Origin: CBDHFQ01 sp965262565
GTDB lineage: Bacteria > Bacteroidota > Bacteroidia > J057
Direction of reading: 5' to 3'
NCBI GenBank assembly: GCA_965262565.1
Contig: CBDHFQ010000007.1
Span: 62,001-126,000, forward strand
DNA: 64,000 bases
The translations under genes and the position numbers were made by a program. Shown here in pieces: positions 17,064 to 25,226 of this stretch. Numbering within the stretch: position 1 is the first letter of the stretch; every line of letters starts with the position of its first letter. The notes beneath the pieces were generated by a model. That model had not been told where the DNA came from. It did no database searches and was given only the letters and a program-made list of their open reading frames with translations.

Positions 17064-17426
17064 TTACGCTCCAGAGTTGTCGTAATAGAATCGCTCGTGC
17101 ACAATGTGATCTCCTTCCCATTTTTGGACGGCTACTTGTTCCATTTTTGCTCTCTGACCTCCTTTGAAAGTTACATCCATCATACTTTCTACGAAGCTGG
17201 TTCCTGCTGCCTCGTCTGAACCTATATTAGTTACCTTAAAATCGTGAAGTGCCTCTATACTTTCAAGAAAGGCTACTTCTGCAGCACGACAAGTTGCTTT
17301 TCCTTCTTTCGTTCCGCGAGGTTCTGTCATTACTACGCCTTCTCCATAATATTTATCAAAGGCATCGAGTAGTTTGCCCTGACCGATCATGTTGTAAATG
17401 TCCTGAGCTTTTTCTTTGTAAGTCAT
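17064..17426 (-). CDS. SnoaL-like (NTF2-fold) protein
   Basis: A 120-residue soluble protein starting MTYKEKAQDIYNMIGQGKLL. The frame extends to 17462, but the first 12 residues look untranslated. The layout (N-terminal helices, KYYGEGVVMTEPRG strand, VTFKGGQRAKMEQVAVQKW and HERFYYDNS) is that of the SnoaL-like domain family used as small isomerases or binding proteins. No catalytic residues can be named. It is divergent from the TonB receptor gene, with about 360 bp between the starts. Confidence 0.78.
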   Translation of the reverse strand: MTYKEKAQDIYNMIGQGKLLDAFDKYYGEGVVMTEPRGTKEGKATCRAAEVAFLESIEALHDFKVTNIGSDEAAGTSFVESMMDVTFKGGQRAKMEQVAVQKWEGDHIVHERFYYDNSGA

Positions 17427-17788
17427 CGTGTGAATTGTTAAAGGTGATAAATAATAAAACAATTAATTAACGTTTAAACATCGAATAAGGTTCGGTAAAC
17501 TGGAATAATTTTTCTCTTTCACATATAAGTAGCAATCAAGCGCTCTCTCATCCAAATTATTGCGGAAATTCAAAGATTAATCCTGGCTTAATATATTGTT
17601 ATAACTATACATACATTCGGATAACAAAAAATTAAATAACCATATATTTCGGTAACATGAATTTTAAGTATGGGAAAAACTTCTTTCATTTCCCACTAAC
17701 ACTTTGCTTATGAAGCTCATATAATTTTGTGTTGTCGCAAAAAACGCGATTGATCGAAAGCATTTTAACAACAGTCAACACAAAAAGT
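17427..17788. other. divergent control region between SnoaL-like gene and TonB receptor
   Basis: About 360 bp without a gene. It is AT-rich and holds two similar words, ATTCGGATAAC near 17615 and TTTCGGTAAC near 17648, and a promoter-like TAATTTTG element near its right end (listed separately). A 20-codon extension of the receptor frame into this region was rejected because it would overlap the promoter. Confidence 0.45.
17703..17729 (+). promoter_or_regulatory. Bacteroidota-type promoter of the TonB receptor
   Basis: TTTG (17703-17706) and TAATTTTG (17722-17729) match the TTTG / TAnnTTTG elements of Bacteroidota housekeeping promoters, with a somewhat short 15-base spacer. It lies 60 bases before the chosen start ATG at 17789. 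Confidence 0.45.
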
Positions 17789-20761
17789 ATGAACTTGAAC
17801 ATTACCTCATTCACGTTCCTCAAGATTCCATTACTACTTTTGCTAGGAATCACTTTTACTGTAATTTCCTATGCTCAAACCGGAAATGTCAGTGGAACGA
17901 TCTCCAAGCAAGAAAATGGAGAAGCAATTATTGGTGTACAGATATTAGTAAAAGGAACCAGAAGAGGGGCCTATACTGATGAAAATGGAAAGTATACCAT
18001 CACAGCAGTACCTGTAGGTTTAAGAACATTAATCATACAGGGGATCGGATACAATGAAAAAGAACAAACAGTAAATGTAGTAGCTGGCGAAACTGTCGAA
18101 CAAAACATCCAGTTGAGCACACAAGACTATGTATTGGGTGAAGTAGTAGTCACAGGGCTTAGAAAAAGTCAGTTAGATGCCGTAGCCGAAAAGAAAAGAG
18201 CATTAAACAACATCAATGTATTGAGTACAAATGATATCGGTCGTCTTCCCGATATCAATGTAGCAGAAGCTGCCCAACGTATTCCCGGTGTTTCTATTGA
18301 AACGGACAATGGAGAAGGTCGTTTTATCTCAATTAGAGGAATTCAGCCTTCCTTGAACAACGTAACCATGAACAACTCAAACATCGGTTCTACCGCTGCG
18401 GGAAGAGAAACACCTTTGGACCTTTTACCTATTGAGATGATTGGAAGTATCGAAGTAACTAAAGCAAACACGCCTGATATGGAAGGAAATGCCATTGGAG
18501 GTGCCATCAACATTAATACAATTACTGCTTATGACCGTCCACAAAAACAATTCTTAATTGCCTCCTTTGATGGCTTAGTTCAGGAGCAGCAGGCAGAAGG
18601 ATATGGTGATGACAAATTCCCTTATCGTGCTGCGGTAACTTTAGGTAAGCGTTTTGGAGAGCAGGAAAAATTTGGAGTAGTAGTATCCGGAAATTACTTC
18701 TTTCGCGATTTCTCTGTATCTATCCTAGATCCTGACAGATGGCAAATTCTTAGAGGAACTGATCCACAGGGCAATCCTTCTCCTGGCTATTTAGGACCTA
18801 ACGAAATTGAGATTCAAATCGAGGATAATGAAAGGGAAAGATATGGGGCTACCGCAGATTTTCAATTCAGACCGACTCCTAATACATCCATTTATTTAAG
18901 AGGGTTATACACTCATACAGATGAAATAGACTTTAACTCAGAATTTGAATTAACGGTAGCGGGATTGAGGGATCAAATGTTGACAGACCAAACACCTACT
19001 ACCGGCCGTTTTAGCCAAGGTTCAGGAGAGCTGGACTTGAGTAGCGCGGACGTTAATGAAGATTTATACAGTTTATCTTTAGGTACCAGGAATACATTTG
19101 GAAACTTTTCTTTCGATATGGAAGGAACATTTTCTAGAGCAGATCAAAGTTTATTTAATATTGATGGTACATATGAAAATGACCGAGACGAAGAATTTCT
19201 ATTAGCATCTACTTATGATATCGAGCCTTTCTTTTTTGATATCACTGCTGTAGACCTGGAAACAGCAAGAGATCCAAGTATTTATTATTTAAGAAGTTTT
19301 GGATATAGAGCTGAAGATGGAAATAGCATCCAGGAAGATTTATATGAAGGAACGTTGAATGCTCAATATGACTTTAAATTAAACAAAAATGCTAACGCCT
19401 TCATCAAAGCAGGAACGCGTTTCCGCAGACGCGATAAAGCAGTAGATAGAAGTAGAAATCTTTATGATGACGATAATAGAGAAGGATCTGGACTTAAAGC
19501 TATCGATCGCTACACACTTGAACAATTCAATTTAATTCCTGTCATTAACCCAGTTCAAGGGGGAGCCTTACCTAATGTACATGGCGATGCATTTGCTTTT
19601 AGAGATTTCTTTGGAGATGAAACAGCATTAATGGACACTACAAAAATATTTTTACGTCCAGAGGCTTCTGCAAATCAAGAATTCGTTTCAGACGTAAATT
19701 ATCGTGAAGATGTCACTGCAGGATATGTCATGGGGGTTCTTGATTTTCCTAAATTGACGATTACAGCAGGGGTAAGGATAGAACATACTTCTACGGTAGC
19801 ATCTCCATTTGTAGATCAAGGAGATGGATTTAATCAGGTGGATTTCGAAAATAGCTATACGAATGTAATGCCCTCTATTCATTTAAGAGCCAATCCTACC
19901 AATAACCTGATTACGCGTCTTTCCTGGACTAATACGATCGGACGCCCTGATTATGATCAATTATCTGGTGCTTCTGTATTGAATTTTGATGAAACGGCTA
20001 CTCCTGGAATCTTTACGGGAAGATTCGAAGGGGCTAACCCGTTCCTTGATCCTTTAGAAGCAATGAACATCGATTTATCTATAGAATATTATTTCAAAAA
20101 TGGTGGTTTAGCATCTATAGGAGGTTTTTTCAAAGACATCGATAATCAAATATTTACCGTTATTCGCGATGAAAGAAACCAGGAGTTCAATGGATTATTT
20201 TTCGAAGATATCGTATTTACACGTGATATCAACCTGAATTCTGCACAGGTTTACGGATTTGAAGCCGGTTATGATCAAGCGTTGACTTTCCTGCCTTCTC
20301 CATTTGACGGATTTGGAATTACGGCGAATGTAGCTTTCATCGAATCTGAAGCAGAATATCCCAATCGTCCGGGAGAGGATTTACCTTTGTTCAGACAACC
20401 AAGTAGCGTATTTAACATTATTCCATATTACCAAAAATACGGAGTTGAATTCAGGGTAGCAGTTACTTATCGCAGCGATTTTATCGTTGCTATCAGAGAC
20501 CTAAATAGCAGTTGGGTAGAAGAAGGAGTGGAAGCAGGATTTCCTATTTCTGACTTTGACCGTTATGAAGGTGAGCGTACTTCTTTAGACATCACTGCAG
20601 CTTACACTTTCCCATGGGAAAAGAATAAATTAAAAGTATTATTCCAGGCACGTAACTTAACGAATGCACCAGAGCAAGAATATCAAGGTAATTCAAGCCG
20701 TTATGATCGCCACCAATTATTTGGCCGATCATTTTTTTTAGGAGCTTCTGTAAGCTTATAA
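17789..20761 (+). CDS. TonB-dependent outer membrane receptor
   Basis: About 990 residues. A signal peptide (ending VISYAQ) is followed by a carboxypeptidase-regulatory-like beta-sandwich (GTISKQENGEAIIGVQILVK), a plug domain (NINVLSTNDIGRLPDINVAE, RIPGVSIETDNGEGRFISIRG) and a 22-strand barrel ending in an aromatic residue-containing strand, FGRSFFLGASVSL. The plug is of the TonB-Xanth-Caul (TIGR01782-like) subgroup, usually linked to uptake of complex nutrients. No SusD partner is adjacent. The next genes encode a phosphatase and a DNRLRE protein, so a phosphorus-containing ligand is possible but unproven. The start at 17789 was chosen because the GTG at 17729 overlaps a promoter-like element. 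Confidence 0.93.
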   Translation: MNLNITSFTFLKIPLLLLLGITFTVISYAQTGNVSGTISKQENGEAIIGVQILVKGTRRGAYTDENGKYTITAVPVGLRTLIIQGIGYNEKEQTVNVVAGETVEQNIQLSTQDYVLGEVVVTGLRKSQLDAVAEKKRALNNINVLSTNDIGRLPDINVAEAAQRIPGVSIETDNGEGRFISIRGIQPSLNNVTMNNSNIGSTAAGRETPLDLLPIEMIGSIEVTKANTPDMEGNAIGGAININTITAYDRPQKQFLIASFDGLVQEQQAEGYGDDKFPYRAAVTLGKRFGEQEKFGVVVSGNYFFRDFSVSILDPDRWQILRGTDPQGNPSPGYLGPNEIEIQIEDNERERYGATADFQFRPTPNTSIYLRGLYTHTDEIDFNSEFELTVAGLRDQMLTDQTPTTGRFSQGSGELDLSSADVNEDLYSLSLGTRNTFGNFSFDMEGTFSRADQSLFNIDGTYENDRDEEFLLASTYDIEPFFFDITAVDLETARDPSIYYLRSFGYRAEDGNSIQEDLYEGTLNAQYDFKLNKNANAFIKAGTRFRRRDKAVDRSRNLYDDDNREGSGLKAIDRYTLEQFNLIPVINPVQGGALPNVHGDAFAFRDFFGDETALMDTTKIFLRPEASANQEFVSDVNYREDVTAGYVMGVLDFPKLTITAGVRIEHTSTVASPFVDQGDGFNQVDFENSYTNVMPSIHLRANPTNNLITRLSWTNTIGRPDYDQLSGASVLNFDETATPGIFTGRFEGANPFLDPLEAMNIDLSIEYYFKNGGLASIGGFFKDIDNQIFTVIRDERNQEFNGLFFEDIVFTRDINLNSAQVYGFEAGYDQALTFLPSPFDGFGITANVAFIESEAEYPNRPGEDLPLFRQPSSVFNIIPYYQKYGVEFRVAVTYRSDFIVAIRDLNSSWVEEGVEAGFPISDFDRYEGERTSLDITAAYTFPWEKNKLKVLFQARNLTNAPEQEYQGNSSRYDRHQLFGRSFFLGASVSL

Positions 20762-20792
20762 TCTATACCGATATCTATGCTTGAGATAGTAT

Positions 20793-20831
20793 AAAAAATC
20801 ATGGTGACCATTAGGATCGCCATGATTTTTT
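20793..20831. terminator. bidirectional terminator after TonB receptor
   Basis: AAAAAATCATGG (20793-20804) and CCATGATTTTTT (20820-20831) form a 12-bp perfect inverted repeat with T-runs in both directions. It separates the receptor from the phosphatase and contains the spurious upstream ATG of the next frame. Confidence 0.85.
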
Positions 20832-20914
20832 ATAACATTATCAAGTATTCATTTAGTTTAATAGATAATTATTCTTTACATCATTTATTTATTCATCAAC
20901 ATCCATTTAAACTC

Positions 20915-22507
20915 ATGAAAAAACTTCACATCATCTGGACCGTTCTTCTCGGTTTCGCCACCATTCTTCCTTCTTATGCGCAAGAAAAAAGAGCGTATCA
21001 CGAACCTGAATTTGCGTTTAACTGGGAGAAAGCTGGGCTACATCCCGACCACATCGTCCTGAATTTAACGGAAGATCCTTCCACTTCTATGAGCGTTACC
21101 TGGAGAACCAGTACAGAAGTACAAAAGGGATACGCAGAAATCGCTTTAGCTACTGCTGCTCCTAAATTTTGGAGAAATGCGACAACAATCAAAGCGACTA
21201 CTGAAACCATGGATGCCTCTGAAGTGTTAGATGCGGGCGTCATTTCTAACTACCATTCTGTCACGTTTACCAATCTCCTCCCAGATACTTTATATGCTTA
21301 TCGTGTAGGAAATGGCAGTATCTGGAGTGAATGGATACAATTTAGAACGGCTTCCAAGGAGGCTAAGCCCTTTTCTTTTCTATATGTAGGAGACGCTCAA
21401 AATTATATCCTAGAACTTTGGTCAAGACTGATCAGAGAAGGATACCGCAAGGCACCTGATGCCAGTTTTATCATACACGCAGGAGACTTAGTGACTACAG
21501 CTCATAGTGAGCGCCAATGGCATGAATGGTTTACCGCCGGAGGATGGATTCACCGTATGTTGCCTTCTATTCCTACCCCTGGAAATCACGAACACCAGCC
21601 ACGTACCCAGGCGGAAAGAGAACAGGGAATCCGGGAATTATCTGTCCAGTGGAGACCTCAATTCACCTTACCTGAAAATGGGATTGAAGGTCAGGAAGAA
21701 GCCGTATACTATATTGACTATCAGGATGCCAGAATGATTAGTATGAACAGCAACAAAATGACAGAGGAACAAATTCCGTGGTTGGAAAAAGTTTTAGAAG
21801 AAAATCCGCATAAATGGACGATCGTTACTTTCCACCATCCCCTATTCTCAGCCTCAGAAAGAAGGGACAATGAAGCGTTGAGAAATTTATGGAAGCCTGT
21901 GTTAGATAAATACAAGGTGGATTTAGTATTACAAGGACACGATCATAGCTATGCCAGAGGAAGAGCAGAACCTTATGGAGAAAATGTATTGGCTGGATTA
22001 AATGCAAGAGATTATACGGGAACCGTCTATGTAGTATCTGTCAGTGGTGGAAAAATGTATAGGCTTAGACCTAATGCCTGGGACGATTTCGAAGGAGCAG
22101 AAAGAGATCGCGGTGCTGAAAATACTCAATTGATCCAGCTTATTAGCATTGACGATAATACGCTTTCTTTTGAGGCTTATACAGCTACAGGAGAATTGTA
22201 TGATGCTTTTGATTTGATCAAATCCGAAGATGGCAAACCCAACAAATTTATTGAGAAAAAAGATATGGCCATCGCTCCCAGAAGACACGATAATACGATT
22301 TCTTATTACGATAGCCTTCCTGAAGGAGCAAAAACTGCGTTATTAGCTAAATACGAAGGCTTTGAATTAAATTCTGTAACCTATTACGACGAGCCAGATT
22401 TCAACGGGTATAAAGTAAGATTATACAATGGAGAGGAACGTTTGGACTTAACCTTAAATTCCAATGGAGAGGTGATGGAAGAACCTGCTGAGCAATTGAA
22501 TAAATAG
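20915..22507 (+). CDS. secreted purple-acid-phosphatase-like metallophosphoesterase
   Basis: About 530 residues, starting MKKLHIIWTV with a signal peptide ending PSYAQ. An N-terminal fibronectin-like domain (VTWRTSTEVQKGYAEIALA, LLPDTLYAYRVG) precedes a calcineurin-like phosphoesterase domain with the metal-ligand motifs VGDAQN, HAGDLV, GNHEH, FHHPLF and GHDHSY in order. This matches purple acid phosphatases, which hydrolyse phosphomonoesters with a two-metal centre in the periplasm or outside the cell. There is no C-terminal sorting domain; the extra C-terminal part (about 420-530) is unassigned. It lies between a TonB receptor and a DNRLRE protein, suggesting release of phosphate from a polymer. 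The upstream frame start at 20801 lies inside a terminator and was rejected. Confidence 0.92.
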   Translation: MKKLHIIWTVLLGFATILPSYAQEKRAYHEPEFAFNWEKAGLHPDHIVLNLTEDPSTSMSVTWRTSTEVQKGYAEIALATAAPKFWRNATTIKATTETMDASEVLDAGVISNYHSVTFTNLLPDTLYAYRVGNGSIWSEWIQFRTASKEAKPFSFLYVGDAQNYILELWSRLIREGYRKAPDASFIIHAGDLVTTAHSERQWHEWFTAGGWIHRMLPSIPTPGNHEHQPRTQAEREQGIRELSVQWRPQFTLPENGIEGQEEAVYYIDYQDARMISMNSNKMTEEQIPWLEKVLEENPHKWTIVTFHHPLFSASERRDNEALRNLWKPVLDKYKVDLVLQGHDHSYARGRAEPYGENVLAGLNARDYTGTVYVVSVSGGKMYRLRPNAWDDFEGAERDRGAENTQLIQLISIDDNTLSFEAYTATGELYDAFDLIKSEDGKPNKFIEKKDMAIAPRRHDNTISYYDSLPEGAKTALLAKYEGFELNSVTYYDEPDFNGYKVRLYNGEERLDLTLNSNGEVMEEPAEQLNK

Positions 22508-22520
22508 AGATACAAAAAAT

Positions 22521-22547
22521 GCCGGGCCATCTGAGAAATGGCCCGGC
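22521..22547. terminator. hairpin, copy 1 of a repeated stem-loop
   Basis: A perfect 10-bp stem, GCCGGGCCAT / ATGGCCCGGC, with loop CTGAGAA lies 14 bp after the phosphatase gene. No T-run follows. A near-identical hairpin with the same loop follows the next gene, at 25186. Confidence 0.7.
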
Positions 22548-23144
22548 AACTTACCAAAGCTACCATCCGCCCTTCATCCCAAACAGGCGAAAAAGCCTCA
22601 TTGGCACAAATCCAGCCAACAAGTAAGGATTCCCTCAACAGGTGCAGTTACGACCCATTGGTACACATAAACTTCTTCCACCTTACAGCTATCCCTTTCT
22701 TCCAACATGATCGCTATTCTCCATATCCCGATGTCAGGCCAGTGAAGATTTTTTTGCGACAAGATAGACAAGGAAGTACTACTACCTTACAAGCATCTTC
22801 TTTACCATCAATTAAATTGGGCATATACATTTATCGCTATAGTACTTCTTTTTCCCTTCACCATCCTATGCCTGTTCGGTATCCTTTCTTTGTTCCTATT
22901 TAAACAGTCATCTTAGCGATTCAATCAAAAAAATGGATGATTAAATCATCATAATTATATATTTGTATAAATAAAACTTAGAATATTTTATAAATAATAA
23001 GATAATACACATACCTAAAACAATTTTATGCACACACTTTTCAACAATTTAAGGAAGAAGTATTTTACCCAAAGAACCATATTCCTTCAGATCAATAAGC
23101 AGTTGCTTATCAAAATATTACATACTATCAAAACACAAATTACC
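22548..23144. other. 597-bp stretch without a supported gene
   Basis: A 121-codon frame (22538-22903) crosses it, but it begins inside the hairpin and its composition (many Ser, Pro, Thr, His) is unlike neighbouring proteins. The right part is very AT-rich and contains TATATTTG at 22958-22965, a TAnnTTTG-type -7 element that may start the DNRLRE gene with a leader of roughly 180 bases. No tRNA or other RNA was recognised. Confidence 0.4.
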
Positions 23145-25166
23145 ATGTTGAAAAGTATTGGAAGATGGGGAGTTGTTACTGCTGGTATATTGGCTTGCTT
23201 ACAAATGCCGATACAAACCAATGCCCAACATTCGCTTAACGATCAAACCATCATCCTGCCTCCATTAGCGGATGCGAAAGTAAACGATGCTTTTTCAGAG
23301 GCGGATAAAAATTTTGGAGATGACGATGATATGTTAGCCCGTAATAAGCCTACTGGCTGGGCCTTTGAGTCTTATCTTAAGTTTAGTCTGTCAGAAGTAA
23401 ATGAAGTGAGTGCTGCCAAACTTCGGGTCTTCGGTCGCAATCCCAATAACAATCGAGAGGTCAGGGTAGCAGTATTCAATACAGATACAGATTGGCAGGA
23501 ATTGGAGATTACGTTTAACAATGCGCCAGGTCGTGAAGGGGCTGAAGCAGATGCAGTGAATGTAGATGGTACTCCTCAGTATTATGAATGGGATGTTACT
23601 TCTATCGTTCAATCGGTGCTAGAAGATAATCCGTTAGCGGAAGAAGTAGCTTTTGTGCTGGCATCTACTACGGTTGATCCCCGCTATGACAGAGCGAAAT
23701 TTAATACGAAAGAAGCTAATGATCATCCCCCTTTATTGGTCCTCTCCATTTCGGACGAAGAGCCGAAGATATGTACGCCAAGAATTCTTGAAGCAAAGGA
23801 GGACGGTTACACAAATAATGCTCCCTCTTTGCAGAATAATAGTTTTGGAGATAAATCTACATTGATTGTACGTAATAAGCCCAATGGATTCGGCTATGAG
23901 TCTTATCTTAAATTCAATATGGGTGATCTAAGTACAGCCGACCGGGTAGTTCTTCAAATATTTGGCAACAATCCCAATAATGATGATCCTGTAGAGGTGG
24001 GTATTTTCACTACTTCCAATGATTGGGAGGAATCTACCCTCACCTTTAATAATGCGCCGGCTGCGCCAGGATCTGCCATTTCAACAACCACTGTAGATGG
24101 AGATCTGGAATATTATGAATTTGATGTTACCTCAGCCGTGTTATCCCAATTGGGAAATTCGGATTATATTAGCTTTGTGCTCAAATCTTTAAATACCGAT
24201 ATAGCTTACGACAGAGTGGTATTTAATTCCAGCGAAAGGGGAGAAAATACGCCCAAGCTACTGGTCGAATGTTTTGATGGAACGGAGAATCGTGTGACCC
24301 TAAAGGCGGAAGATGGTAAAGATGCACAAGTTTGGAGTCTTGATCCCGACGGAATTTTTGATAGAGGAACAGATAGAAGAGATATTGTGATCTATGAATG
24401 GACCAGTGATGGAATTCCTGGTACTAAATACGGATTGATCGACTTTGATTTTTCATCTATTCCCGATCAAGCGAAGATCCTCAAAGCAGAATTGTCGCTG
24501 TTCCACGATCCGGGATCAGTAGATGAAGGGCACTCTCAGAGGAGCGGTAGTAATGAAGCATATATTAGAAGAATTACTTCCGATTGGGATGAAACGGTAG
24601 CATGGGGAAATCAGCCAAGCACAACGAATGAAAACCAGACGCTACTCCCTGCCTCCACCAGTTCTACACAAAATTACGTGATCGATGTAACCGCACTAAC
24701 CCAGGATATCATCGATGATAAAGCGGGAAGCTTTGGATACCTCATTCGTCTGGTCAGTGAAGAGTTTTTCAGAAGTCTGACATTTGCTTCAGGAGAACAT
24801 CCTGATCCGACCTTACGTCCTACCTTAGAAGTCATCTTTGAAGATCCGAACAGCAATATACAACAGCAGCCTTCTTTCGATAGAGTGGAAGTTCAAACTG
24901 AAGATATAGGCGAGCTGACAGAAATGACATTGTATCCCAATCCTACCAATGCAGGAATTACCTTATCCTTTACCTCCTCAGAAGAAGGAAGAGGTAAAGT
25001 AAATGTGTTGGACATGACTGGAAGGGTGATGAGTTTTAACTTTTTCGATTCATCTGGTAGTGAAGTAAAAATCGATCTATCCTTAAATGATATAACTGCC
25101 GGTATGTATTTATTGGAAGTTCAACTGGGTGAATCCAGATGGACCCGTAGATTTGTGAAGCAATAA
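23145..25166 (+). CDS. secreted three-module DNRLRE (CBM96-like) protein with type IX sorting domain
   Basis: 673 residues, starting MLKSIGRWGV; the signal peptide ends QTNAQ. Three tandem DNRLRE-type beta-sandwich modules follow (about 35-210, 215-380 and 385-585). The first two are close repeats (FGDDDDMLARNKPTGWAFES and FGDKSTLIVRNKPNGFGYES; both YLKF then NPNN). The C-terminus is a type A sorting domain: MTLYPNPTNAGITLSF, then GMYLLEVQLGE. Such modules bind polysaccharide or act as surface adhesion parts. No catalytic domain is present, so it is probably a surface-anchored binding protein. A leading 39 codons of the same frame look non-coding and were dropped. Confidence 0.88.
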   Translation: MLKSIGRWGVVTAGILACLQMPIQTNAQHSLNDQTIILPPLADAKVNDAFSEADKNFGDDDDMLARNKPTGWAFESYLKFSLSEVNEVSAAKLRVFGRNPNNNREVRVAVFNTDTDWQELEITFNNAPGREGAEADAVNVDGTPQYYEWDVTSIVQSVLEDNPLAEEVAFVLASTTVDPRYDRAKFNTKEANDHPPLLVLSISDEEPKICTPRILEAKEDGYTNNAPSLQNNSFGDKSTLIVRNKPNGFGYESYLKFNMGDLSTADRVVLQIFGNNPNNDDPVEVGIFTTSNDWEESTLTFNNAPAAPGSAISTTTVDGDLEYYEFDVTSAVLSQLGNSDYISFVLKSLNTDIAYDRVVFNSSERGENTPKLLVECFDGTENRVTLKAEDGKDAQVWSLDPDGIFDRGTDRRDIVIYEWTSDGIPGTKYGLIDFDFSSIPDQAKILKAELSLFHDPGSVDEGHSQRSGSNEAYIRRITSDWDETVAWGNQPSTTNENQTLLPASTSSTQNYVIDVTALTQDIIDDKAGSFGYLIRLVSEEFFRSLTFASGEHPDPTLRPTLEVIFEDPNSNIQQQPSFDRVEVQTEDIGELTEMTLYPNPTNAGITLSFTSSEEGRGKVNVLDMTGRVMSFNFFDSSGSEVKIDLSLNDITAGMYLLEVQLGESRWTRRFVKQ

Positions 25167-25185
25167 ACAAAATCGATACAAAATA

Positions 25186-25214
25186 AGTCGGGCCATCTGA
25201 GAAATGGCCCGGCT
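25186..25214. terminator. hairpin, copy 2 of a repeated stem-loop
   Basis: The core CGGGCCAT (25189-25196), loop CTGAGAA and ATGGCCCG (25204-25211) are identical to copy 1; the outer stem differs by one base and pairs through a G-T wobble. It sits between the convergent genes ending at 25166 (+) and 25227 (-). Confidence 0.72.
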
Positions 25215-25226
25215 ACTTCTAACAAT

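Noticed and set aside
17729..17788. Upstream GTG start for the TonB receptor
   Set aside because: It lies on the -7-like element; the ATG at 17789 is followed at once by a proper signal peptide.
22538..22903. 121-codon frame after the phosphatase gene
   Set aside because: It begins inside a hairpin, has biased composition and no start context; likely chance.
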